The notes beneath the pieces are model-generated. The model was not told the origin of the DNA. It saw only the letters and a list, made by a program, of their open reading frames with translations, and made no database searches. Position numbers and translations under genes: made by a program. 64,000 nt of DNA from SP5GCR1 sp965199685 (GTDB taxonomy: Bacteria; Pseudomonadota; Gammaproteobacteria; Poriferisulfidales; Oxydemutatoraceae), in contig OZ241323.1 in NCBI GenBank assembly GCA_965199685.1, forward strand, positions 186,001-250,000, given 5' to 3'. This document shows positions 17,358-24,905 of this stretch, piece after piece (position 1 is the stretch's first letter; every line of letters starts with the position of its first letter).

Positions 17358-19070
17358 ATGCTGGCAGAAAAAACACCTAAAATTCTTGATGCGGAACATC
17401 TCTTGGAGTCGGCCAACAATAGTGCGCGACACTTTCGGACTGCATACTTCGCATATTTAACGGTGATGATTTATATCTTTATCATCGTTCTATCTACAGA
17501 TCAAGAACTTCTTTTTCGTGCTGGCGACAAACCACTGCCTCTTGTTCATATTAGTGTGCCGATTGTGGCATTCTTCACCTGGATGCCGTGGACTTTGCTG
17601 GTTTTACACTTTTATTTACTCATTCAAGTAAGATTTCTCTCTAATAAAGTGCATTTTTATAGGCAGGAAATAAATAATTACCTAAAATCTAGAAATATTC
17701 GCAAGGCGAAAATGCTATTAGCACCTATACCACTTGTCCACATCCTCGTAGAAGGAAAAGCGGGATTTAAGCAGCATAAAATGCTGTATCTAATAGTTTT
17801 TGTTTCTTTAGTTGTATTTCCGCTGATAGTGCTGATAGTTGCGCAAATGAAATTTCTTCCATATCAGGATGAGATAATCACTTGGTCACATCGTGCAGTC
17901 ATACTGATTGATGTATTAGTATTGTCGCACTTTTGGCGTGATATTTTCGGGTCTCACAAAGGAAAAATGATATGGATTAGAAGTATTGTTGGACTCTTAG
18001 TAATACTATTAGTAGTGTTTGTTTTTATATTTATAGATTTTCCGAGCAACAAAATTTATAACCACTTCACTGCTAGTTTTTATAAATTAGAGGCGACAAA
18101 TAAAATAATGCCTAATCGGTTTGTTTTACTTAATCGTAAATTAGTAGAAAGAGAGCCTGCACCTGAGTTACTGGCAGTTCATTTAGAAGGACAAACGGAT
18201 AATGCAAATTTAATTGGCCAGAGTTCCTCCACATGGTGTCAATACGCTGATTCACTTGATTTGAAGAATCGAAACTTTAGAAAAGCACAGTTGAAGCGAA
18301 CCGCATTATGTAAAGTAACCCTACAGGATGCAGATCTCACAGATGCAGATCTTAGTGATGCCAACCTCATGGGTGCGAATCTTGAGGATGCCGATCTCAC
18401 ATCTGCAAATCTTCAGGGTGCCAATCTTACATCTGCGGATATCAGAGGTGCCAATCTTACATCTGCGATTCTTTTCGATGCCGACATCACATCTGCGAGT
18501 CTTTTAGCTGCCAATCTCACATCTGCATATCTTAATTCTGCCAATCTCACGTCTGCCAATCTTAATTCTGTCAATCTCATAAATGCGGATCTTAGAGGTG
18601 CCAATTTCACAGGTGCGGATCTTAGAGGTGCCAGTCTCACATCTGCAAATCTTCAGGGTGCCAATCTTACACATACGAATCTGGGGGCTGCTAATTTCAT
18701 AGATGCGAATCTTCTCTCTGCTTCTCTCATATCTGCCAATCTTCAAGTTGTTGATCTCACGTCTGCGAATCTTAGCTCAACAAATTTTTCTGATGCAATT
18801 TTAGAGGGAGCAACTTTAGATTTCACTTGGTTTTGGGAGTCGTTTGATTTAGAAGAAAGGGCATATTTCCCAATAGGTATTCCTAGAGGTGGAGATGATA
18901 TACTTAAACCTGAGTACTTATGTCCATGGAGTTTTCACCCGTCAAGTTATTATGATATTCCCGAATATATTAATGAAGATGGCGAAGTAGAACAAGAAAA
19001 ACTAAAAGAACGATTGAAACAGATAATAGAAAAGAATTGCAAACGGTACGAGCTTAAAAGCACCCGCTAA
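17358..19070 (+). CDS. Pentapeptide-repeat membrane protein, array copy 6 (570 aa)
   Basis: Last member of the array and closest to the intact ATPase. Membrane domain complete. About 37 mostly neutral pentapeptides (ANLTS, ADLRG, ANLNS, ANLQG), more diverged from each other than in copies 4 and 5, so this repeat tract looks older. The cap is conserved (DFTWFWESFD, KPEYLCPWSF, KNCKRYELKSTR) with a short C-terminal extension. The linker sequence VEREPAPELLAVHLEGQTDN is shared with copy 1 rather than with copies 2-5, so copies 1 and 6 may preserve the ancestral form. Confidence 0.85.
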   Translation: MLAEKTPKILDAEHLLESANNSARHFRTAYFAYLTVMIYIFIIVLSTDQELLFRAGDKPLPLVHISVPIVAFFTWMPWTLLVLHFYLLIQVRFLSNKVHFYRQEINNYLKSRNIRKAKMLLAPIPLVHILVEGKAGFKQHKMLYLIVFVSLVVFPLIVLIVAQMKFLPYQDEIITWSHRAVILIDVLVLSHFWRDIFGSHKGKMIWIRSIVGLLVILLVVFVFIFIDFPSNKIYNHFTASFYKLEATNKIMPNRFVLLNRKLVEREPAPELLAVHLEGQTDNANLIGQSSSTWCQYADSLDLKNRNFRKAQLKRTALCKVTLQDADLTDADLSDANLMGANLEDADLTSANLQGANLTSADIRGANLTSAILFDADITSASLLAANLTSAYLNSANLTSANLNSVNLINADLRGANFTGADLRGASLTSANLQGANLTHTNLGAANFIDANLLSASLISANLQVVDLTSANLSSTNFSDAILEGATLDFTWFWESFDLEERAYFPIGIPRGGDDILKPEYLCPWSFHPSSYYDIPEYINEDGEVEQEKLKERLKQIIEKNCKRYELKSTR

Positions 19071-19079
19071 CTTGTTTCC

Positions 19080-19860
19080 CTAAAAGGTCATTTTCAGAAA
19101 GTCAGTAAGCGGGATTCCCTCTCCTCCTACGACGAGTATTTCATCGGGCGTATGTTTTTTGCGGAAGGTTTCTAAACTTTTGAGATGCCCGGTTTTCCGT
19201 CCGCTTTTGACTTCAATGGCGATTATTTTGTTGTTTTTCTTTAGGACAAAGTCAACCTCTTTTGATTGCTCGTTCCAATAATAGAGTTCCCCGCCTTCCT
19301 GAAAGCATAGGTTCCAGAGATAGGCTCCCACGCAAGATTCTACTATTCGTCCCTAGTATGTGGCAATAGCGTATAGTTATCTTAACAAAGCGGGCTTATT
19401 GATCTGATGATTCAATAGGATGGGGCTGTTGAAAAATAGAACCGCTGTTTGAACCAGTAGATCAAACAGCGTGAAGCTATGCAGAACCATAACATGGGTA
19501 TGTAGGTCGGATAAGCTAAGGCTTGTCCTAAATGGTGGGTACACAAAAAACCACCCCGTCAGGCTACGCCTGACACCCCTCCAAAGGAGGGGAATATCAC
19601 TTTTTTCAACAACCCCGGATGTCTTTCAATAAAACGGTTTCGGCTAAGGCATTGACGATATAGTCTCGCCATCGTGCCTCGTCGTTAATCAACGCGGCAG
19701 CACCCGGATAGGCACCATGAGATGTATTCATCGATGCCAAAGGCAAAGGCTTTTTCATTTCGGCAAAAGACCAATGCTCCAGTCTTAAAACTTCAAAGCC
19801 TCCAACCATTTTTGGCGAATCCATTCATGGCTTTGCATGGCAGGGTCGTCGGCACTGAAA
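19080..19860 (-). pseudogene. DUF4143 ATPase fragment, array copy 6, split by a MITE
   Basis: The most extended remnant. After the shared C-terminal part (type A deletion, shared frameshift) it continues past MKK into FEVLRLEHWSFAEMKK, then jumps by deletion to the sequence encoding ADDPAMQSHEWIRQKW and again by deletion to the upstream operator-like region. A 195-bp MITE interrupts it. It shows that the ancestral neighbour was a complete ATPase gene and that the shorter fragments of copies 1-5 arose at the duplication junction. Confidence 0.85.
19422..19616. mobile_element. MITE with IS1182-like ends (195 bp)
   Basis: Ends GGGGCTGTTGAAAAA and, read inward from the right, GGGGTTGTTGAAAAA (one mismatch). 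The target duplication GGAT (19418-19421, 19617-19620) is confirmed by comparison with the uninterrupted ATPase fragments. Inside are a 9-9-9 hairpin at 19444-19470 (GCTGTTTGA / TCAAACAGC), a GGATAAGC-like hairpin near 19510, and an inverted copy of the CCCCTCC / CAGGC repeat module. No coding capacity. Confidence 0.9.
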
Positions 19861-19870
19861 TATGAAAATA

Positions 19871-19906
19871 CTCAATGTATTGAGTAAAATTACTCAGCAA
19901 ATTGAG
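19871..19906. promoter_or_regulatory. Pair of operator-like palindromes in the ATPase copy 6 upstream region
   Basis: CTCAATGTATTGAG (19871-19884) and CTCAGCAAATTGAG (19893-19906), centres 22 bp apart. The same pair with the same spacing precedes the intact ATPase gene at 22684-22719. Confidence 0.5.
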
Positions 19907-20218
19907 TAAATCTGTGACTTGTTTAGCACTTATGAAGCAAATTCAAAATTAGCTGGTAGTAGTGTCCATCTCAACTAGAGATTGTCTCTTAATGGCGCGC
20001 TATGGGACTTGTTTTTAGTTGCAAGACTTAAACTTAGGCAGAAACATGGGATTTTGTCTAACTTGCCACTTGCAAAAATAACCAACCGATATCAAAATGC
20101 GATCTTGGAAAGCTAGCTTATTTAAGATTTTATTAGCATCAGGCACGGAGATAACTTATAATGCACCCATTGGAGTTTTGCTACTGAAAAGGAGGGAGGG
20201 GCAGTTTTAGGAGGTGTT
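19907..20218. other. Intergenic stretch with no recognisable feature
   Basis: About 310 bp of AT-rich sequence between the last array remnant and the secreted-protein gene. Only the strong ribosome-binding site at its end (GGAGG, about 7 nt before the ATG at 20219) could be identified. Confidence 0.6.
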
Positions 20219-21094
20219 ATGAAGTTAGTTAAATTCATTATTGTTGTTCTTGTTTTAAGTTTGCTTGTTTCTTCTTTAAGCTATGCGGAACAAAAATATA
20301 AAAGAGGGCGATATGTTTGCTCAGATGAGACAGAAGAGCTATTTAACCGATATAGTGAAGATCTGCATTATCGTTACTTACATTTTTCATGTGAGGTCAT
20401 TAAAGGAAATGATAGTGTGGGCTTACCAGAGCTTTATATCTTAGCAGATAGACACAGTAACTTACTTGCGAACGATTTTTTAGCTAATTATTTACAAACT
20501 AATGGAGAGCTTGATAACTCCTTTATAGAAATTACAACAGTAGATGAAGCCATTAAATACCGTATGAGAACTCAAGCTCTTATAAAGCTTATTCCCAATT
20601 ATCCCTATTCAACACTTTATGAGTTTATTGAGCGAGATGATCAAATAGAACTGGATTCGGCTTATAAACTTCCTCATTTGTATCTTTTAAAATATAACTT
20701 AGGTATCATTGGGGATTATAGAGTAGTTCTTATTAATTCTCCAAACTATGAGGGAGATAAAAATTTAGAGACTTACCCAGATTATAATACGAAAATGTAT
20801 GACAGTTTAGAAAATGTTGTTAAATATGCGGGAGAGTGCGCTAACTTGCCTCAAAAACCACACTTTAATTTGGAACGCTATCAAGCGACTATAAAAGCTT
20901 GTGCTTTAATGAGGGAATTGGCTTTAAATATAGACCCTTTAGAAGCAAAAAGAAAGAATATTTTAAAAACATGTGATAATCTCACAGAAGATGAAGAAAG
21001 TTGCCCTGAATATTATAAAGCTCATTACGAAATTAGTAAATTTATGTCAGATTATATGGATAAATATGATGAACTTTTGGTAGAATTTCTATAA
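20219..21094 (+). CDS. Predicted secreted protein of unknown function (291 aa)
   Basis: Begins with a clear Sec signal peptide: MKLVK, a hydrophobic core of about 17 residues (FIIVVLVLSLLVSSLS), and a likely cleavage after SYA. The mature part is hydrophilic and mostly helical-looking, rich in Tyr, Glu, Asp and Leu, with six cysteines (VCSDE, FSCEV, GECANL, KACAL, KTCDN, ESCPEY) that could form disulfides in the periplasm. It has a very strong ribosome-binding site. The gene is more AT-rich than the housekeeping genes and sits between the array and its intact ATPase gene, suggesting later acquisition. No family recognised. Confidence 0.7.
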   Translation: MKLVKFIIVVLVLSLLVSSLSYAEQKYKRGRYVCSDETEELFNRYSEDLHYRYLHFSCEVIKGNDSVGLPELYILADRHSNLLANDFLANYLQTNGELDNSFIEITTVDEAIKYRMRTQALIKLIPNYPYSTLYEFIERDDQIELDSAYKLPHLYLLKYNLGIIGDYRVVLINSPNYEGDKNLETYPDYNTKMYDSLENVVKYAGECANLPQKPHFNLERYQATIKACALMRELALNIDPLEAKRKNILKTCDNLTEDEESCPEYYKAHYEISKFMSDYMDKYDELLVEFL

Positions 21095-21170
21095 TACAAA
21101 AAGCCCACAAACCGCTTTTCTACTGATGGGGGATTTTGACCTTTCCCCACTTTCAGTGTCATCTTCAAAG

Positions 21171-21365
21171 TTAGTTTTTATGCTGTTGCCTGTTCAGGCA
21201 GCCGTCTTGCGACTTGCCGTTTAAGCCTTCTACAAAGGCACTCTTGGTCGGTTTGCCGGGTTGGATAAAATCCAATTCCACCTGCTGGTTGTAGCTCCAA
21301 TAGAACACGGTCTTGCATCTAAACTCCGTGCCATTGTCGCAGACTATGCTTGCCGGCTTTGCATC
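21171..21365 (-). pseudogene. IS3-family transposase remnant (integrase core)
   Basis: The reverse strand encodes IDAKPASIVCDNGTEF followed by VFYWSYNQQVELDFIQPGKPTKSAFVEGLNGK, the DNGTEF...FIQPGKPTQN-type block of IS3-group orfB proteins with its second Asp. The N-terminal part and the last catalytic Glu region are missing or damaged (GLNGKSQDGCLNRQ). It is cut at one side by the MITE fragment that follows. Confidence 0.8.
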
Positions 21366-21427
21366 TATGGTGGGTAAGCTCACTGCCGCCCCTCCCAAGG
21401 AGAGGAATACCACTTTTTCAACAGCCC
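21366..21427. repeat. Truncated MITE end
   Basis: A degenerate CCCCTCCCAAGGAGAGG palindrome followed by CACTTTTTCAACAGCCC, the right end of the IS1182-like MITE family. The matching left end is absent, probably lost when it joined the IS3 remnant. Confidence 0.7.
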
Positions 21428-21467
21428 TATTCATTTATTAATTTGTGGAAGTTTGGTTTTGGTTTTC

Positions 21468-22652
21468 TTAAAAGGTCATTTTTAGAAAGTCGGCAAGCGG
21501 GATTCCCTTCCCTCCTACGACGAGTGTTTCATCGGGGGTATGTTTTTTGCGGAAGGTCTCTAAACTTTTGAGGTTCCCAGTTTTGTGTCCGCTTTTCACT
21601 TCAATGGCGATTACTTTGTTGTTTTTCTTTAGAACGAAGTCAACCTCTTTTGATTGCTCGTTCCAATAATAGAGTTCTCCGCCTTCCTCAAAGCATAGGT
21701 TCCAGAGGTAGGCCCCCACGCAAGATTCTACTATTCGTCCCCAGTGTGTGGTTCCCTTTATGTTGCTAAAACTTTCTCCCAGCGAACTTGTCATAAGCGC
21801 AGTATTTTGGACTTGAAGTTTGGGGCTTGAGAGTCTTTTTCTCAATGTGTTAGAAGAGAATTTTTGGAGTCCTGAGACGAGGCCCGCCATAGAAAGTAGC
21901 TCCAAGTAGTGTGCGAGGGTTGTGGTATTTCCTGCATCGTGAAGTTGTCCTAGCATTTTTTGGAAAGAAAGAATTTGTCCCGAGTATTGGGTGGCAAGAG
22001 CGTATAGTTGTCTCAGCAAAGCAGGCTTATTGATTTGATGATTCAATAGGATGTCTTTCAATAAAACAGTTTCGGCTAAGGCATTGACGATATAATCTCG
22101 CCATCGTGCTTCGTCGTTAATCAACGCGGCAGCACCCGGATAGGCTCCGTAATAGATGTATTCGTCAATGCCGAAGCCAAAGGCTTTTTTCATTTCGACA
22201 AAAGACCAATGTCCTAGCCTTAAAACTTCAAAGCGTCCGGCAAGGCTTTCGGTTAGACCTTTTTGCAATAGTAAAGGAGATGAACCTAAGATGGCAACTT
22301 TGATTTTTGTCCGTGTTCGCGTGTCTTCGTCCCAGAGAGATTTCACCACATCCGACCACGAAGCGATTTTTTGAATCTCGTCAAAGACGAGGAATATATC
22401 TTTTTTTTGTTGTTTTTCTAAAAGTCTAGCTTCCAGCCATTTTTGACGAATCCACTCGTGGCTTTGCATGGCGGGGTCGTCGGCACTGAAATAAAGAGAG
22501 CTTTTAGAGGGGAAGGTTTCTAGGATTTGCTGAATGAGCGTAGTTTTCCCTATTTGTCTAGGACCTAAAAGGCACTGTATAAATCGTCTGGGCTCTTTGA
22601 GGCGGTTTTTCAAGGTCTTAAATTGGGGTCTTTTATGTTTGAATCCTTCCAT
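21468..22652 (-). CDS. Intact AAA ATPase of the AAA_14/DUF4143 type (394 aa)
   Basis: The only full-length copy of the ATPase whose fragments litter the array. Walker A GPRQIGKTT at residues 30-38, Walker B IFLVFDEIQ ending near residue 94 (D91, E92), a sensor-like LGSSPLLLQ at 122-130. The C-terminal DUF4143 half ends in a PD-(D/E)xK-like motif (D338, then E351-V-K353 in EVDF...IAIEVKSG). Proteins of this type are cytosolic P-loop ATPases of largely unknown role. No good ribosome-binding site precedes the ATG, but the start gives the usual spacing to Walker A. Two palindromes lie just upstream. Transcribed toward the array; a functional link to the pentapeptide proteins is inferred from shared neighbourhood only. 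Confidence 0.9.
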   Translation of the reverse strand: MEGFKHKRPQFKTLKNRLKEPRRFIQCLLGPRQIGKTTLIQQILETFPSKSSLYFSADDPAMQSHEWIRQKWLEARLLEKQQKKDIFLVFDEIQKIASWSDVVKSLWDEDTRTRTKIKVAILGSSPLLLQKGLTESLAGRFEVLRLGHWSFVEMKKAFGFGIDEYIYYGAYPGAAALINDEARWRDYIVNALAETVLLKDILLNHQINKPALLRQLYALATQYSGQILSFQKMLGQLHDAGNTTTLAHYLELLSMAGLVSGLQKFSSNTLRKRLSSPKLQVQNTALMTSSLGESFSNIKGTTHWGRIVESCVGAYLWNLCFEEGGELYYWNEQSKEVDFVLKKNNKVIAIEVKSGHKTGNLKSLETFRKKHTPDETLVVGGKGIPLADFLKMTF

Positions 22653-22683
22653 AAGTTAAGGATAGCATAGGAATACAGAAATA

Positions 22684-22719
22684 CTCAATGTGTTGAGTAA
22701 TTTTGCTCAGTATATTGAG
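22684..22719 (-). promoter_or_regulatory. Paired operator-like palindromes upstream of the intact ATPase gene
   Basis: CTCAATGTGTTGAG (22684-22697) and CTCAGTATATTGAG (22706-22719), centres 22 bp apart, 32-67 bp before the ATPase ATG. Read toward the gene, a TTGAGT hexamer inside the proximal palindrome could serve as a -35 with TATCCT as -10 (spacing about 18), so a bound dimer would block transcription. The regulator is unknown. Confidence 0.5.
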
Positions 22720-22729
22720 TAAAGTAGAA

Positions 22730-22892
22730 TTGCTGATTGATCCAGTAGGTCAATCGGCGTGACATTGTGCAGAACCTCAGCATGTTTGCTTGTCGTACAT
22801 TATCCTTCGTACACTGCCCAATTCATGGGAGCCAAAACCAAGTGGCGCAAGCGGTTGAGGTTGTGCAGGACGGTATTTTAGGGAGGGCATGT
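22730..22892. repeat. Composite hairpin repeat left of the IS1182 element
   Basis: Contains a 9-9-9 hairpin at 22732-22758 (GCTGATTGA, loop TCCAGTAGG, TCAATCGGC, one G-T pair), the TGTGCAGAACC module, a TGGCGCAAGCGG module and the left arm of the GGGAGGGC / GCCCTCCC palindrome. The IS starts after the loop bases ATGT. Confidence 0.75.
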
Positions 22893-24524
22893 GGGACTGT
22901 TGAAAAAGTCGTCTTATCCCTGAAAACTATACCGCAATAATAAAAATCTTTGTGTAAACCAAAATCTGATCCAGCGAAAATAAAAATCTAAAGAAACCGC
23001 TAGCCTCTTTAGGTTCTGAACAGTCCCAGTTAGGTAGGCTTGGATCTGCATTTTCTTCGTACCTCTATATTTCGCCCGCCTCAACCCATGCCGCTCCTTT
23101 GCCTCAGCAAATAAGCCCTCTATCTTCCAGCTTCTCTCAATCATTCTTTGCTTAAAGACTTGACTGCTTTGTCGCCGCCTCACTCGTTCGATCGCCGCAT
23201 TATGCTCATTTCGGCATAGACCGGTATGATGCTTACCTATATAACAACTCGCCTGCCATTGACAGCTATTACAATGGGCTTCCTTGATATGATAATACTT
23301 CGTTGCACCCACTGCAGGTTTGGGATATAACGCATGACCCGCCTGACAGGTATAGATGTCTTTATTGGGGTCATACTTGAAACTGCCTTCATCGGCTACT
23401 TGTTTACCAGGTGTCAGACGAAACTTCGCAGTCGGGATATAGCTGCGGATCTGGTGTTCTTCAAAAAACTGATAATTCTTGCCACTGCTGTAGCCGACAT
23501 CGGCTATCACTTCTTCGACCGGCAATCCAAAACGTTCTTGTTGATATTGGATTCTCTGTGTGATGACATTGGTCTCATGACAGGCACCCGTGGTCACATA
23601 ACAATCGGTTATCACTCGACTCTTTGCGTCAACACAATAGTGCGCCTTGTGATATAACTTTCTTGGATACCCTTGACGATTGACTAAAGTCGCATCGCCG
23701 TCTACTTTACTCACATGCGTGCGGTTGCTGACTGGTTTTCTTTTTACTGCTTCCTTGCTTTGTTGCTTCTCATCCTTAACTTCTACTGCTGGTGTTGGCT
23801 CCTCTCGTCTCTCCAATTTCTGTGCCGATGCATTCGCCTCGCCTGAACTCGCATCATCATCTACTTTACCGGCATCGGTACGGTTGCTGACTTTGTCTCT
23901 TTTCACTGCCACAGTTTGTGACACTGCTTCCTTGCTTTGTTGCTTCTCATCTGTGACTTCTAGTGCCTCTGCCGGCTGCTCTCGTCTCTCCAGTTTCCTC
24001 GCCGACGCATTCGCCTCAACTAAACTCGCATCTGTTATAATCCGTTTCCCTTCAACTAATCCAGCCTCACGGCATTGTTCTACTACATGCTCAAATACCG
24101 CCTCAAAACAGCCGACACCCAAGCGGTCCCGTATACGAGTTAAGGATGAGTGATCCGGCACCGCATCGCTCATCGTTAATCCGACGAACCAACGATAGCC
24201 GATGTTCATGCCGATCTCATCGCACAATTGACGATCCGATTTAATCCCATAGAGGTATCCTAATATACAGATACGAAAAAATACCTCCGGGTCTATTGAC
24301 GGTCTACCTTGCGTATCACTATAGAAACTTTGGGTTAATTGTTTGACAAAGCTCAAGTCTAAAACTTTATCAATACGCCTTAATATGTGATAGCTGGGAA
24401 TGAGTGCCTGATAGTCTATTTGGACAAAGAGTTCAGGTTGAAAATTGTGAGTGCCTTGCATAAAAACCTCCGGTTGAATCAGTTGTCTATTTTCGCTTAT
24501 ATCAAATACTTTTTCAACAGTCCC
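22893..24524 (-). mobile_element. Complete IS1182-family insertion sequence (1632 bp)
   Basis: Terminal inverted repeats GGGACTGTTGAAAAAGT are perfect over 17 bp at both ends. The target duplication is ATGT (22889-22892 and 24525-24528). The target is the loop of a palindrome GGGAGGGC-loop-GCCCTCCC, present without an insertion at 42377-42398. These ends are shared by the MITEs in this window, so this element is the likely source of the transposase that moves them. Confidence 0.93.
22914..24461 (-). CDS. IS1182-family transposase (515 aa)
   Basis: DDE transposase with the N-terminal DUF772-type region (residues about 45-120, RPSIDPEVFFRICILGYLYG and DHSSLTRIRDRLG) and a C-terminal catalytic part (ITDASLVEANAS, EEVIADVGYSSGKN, IEGLFAEAKERHGLRRAKYRG). 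Longer than typical members because the linker between the two holds an imperfect internal duplication: EANASARKLERR...EKQQSKEAV recurs about 60 residues later as EANASAQKLERR...EKQQSKEAV. The frame is uninterrupted and the ends are intact, so activity is plausible. Confidence 0.92.
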   Translation of the reverse strand: MQGTHNFQPELFVQIDYQALIPSYHILRRIDKVLDLSFVKQLTQSFYSDTQGRPSIDPEVFFRICILGYLYGIKSDRQLCDEIGMNIGYRWFVGLTMSDAVPDHSSLTRIRDRLGVGCFEAVFEHVVEQCREAGLVEGKRIITDASLVEANASARKLERREQPAEALEVTDEKQQSKEAVSQTVAVKRDKVSNRTDAGKVDDDASSGEANASAQKLERREEPTPAVEVKDEKQQSKEAVKRKPVSNRTHVSKVDGDATLVNRQGYPRKLYHKAHYCVDAKSRVITDCYVTTGACHETNVITQRIQYQQERFGLPVEEVIADVGYSSGKNYQFFEEHQIRSYIPTAKFRLTPGKQVADEGSFKYDPNKDIYTCQAGHALYPKPAVGATKYYHIKEAHCNSCQWQASCYIGKHHTGLCRNEHNAAIERVRRRQSSQVFKQRMIERSWKIEGLFAEAKERHGLRRAKYRGTKKMQIQAYLTGTVQNLKRLAVSLDFYFRWIRFWFTQRFLLLRYSFQG

Positions 24525-24670
24525 ATGTTAGCCCTCCCCTACCGTTATCGTAAATTTAGTGGCACATAGTGGTTTGGTTTGTGCAGAACCGTAACGTTAG
24601 GGTGGTTTGCGTAATTTGATGGCGCAGGGCGGTTAAGGTTGTGCAGGACGGTATTTTAGGGAGGGCATGT
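24525..24670. repeat. Repeat DNA between the IS1182 element and a MITE
   Basis: Starts with the second half of the palindrome that was split by the IS (ATGTTAGCCCTCCC), continues with TGTGCAGAACC and TGGCGCAGGGCGG modules, and ends with another GGGAGGGC-ATGT half-palindrome at which the next MITE begins. No gene. Confidence 0.75.
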
Positions 24671-24836
24671 GGGACTGTTGAAAAATAGAACCGCCGATTG
24701 AGCCAGTAGGTCAATCGGCGTGACATTGTGCAGAACCCCAACATGATTGCTAAGCGCATGCATTGCAAAATGCATAGGCCTGCCACCCCTCCACAGGAGG
24801 GGAATGTACTAATGCAGACACTTTTTCAACAGCCCC
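24671..24836. mobile_element. MITE inserted in the palindrome loop (166 bp)
   Basis: Ends GGGACTGTTGAAAAA and GGGGCTGTTGAAAAA (read inward). Target duplication ATGT at 24667-24670 and 24837-24840, splitting GGGAGGGC from GCCCTCCC exactly as the IS1182 element does nearby. Holds the 9-9-9 hairpin at 24693-24719 (GCCGATTGA, loop GCCAGTAGG, TCAATCGGC) and the CCCCTCC palindrome. The remaining 60 bp up to msrA are the palindrome arm and a TGGCGCAAGCGG module. Confidence 0.9.
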
Positions 24837-24905
24837 ATGTTAGCCCTCCCCTACCATTTGCGTAATTTGGTGGCGCAAGCGGTTACGTTTGGGAGGGGAA
24901 ATGTT

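Noticed and set aside
5448..19824. ATPase fragments as real short genes.
   Set aside because: They lack the ATP-binding domain, most carry the shared frameshift or an insertion, and initiation signals are absent. They are listed as pseudogenes, with the in-frame deletions noted as an open question.
23334..24153. Forward-strand open frames inside the IS1182 transposase gene.
   Set aside because: They are shadows of a well-supported transposase frame on the other strand.
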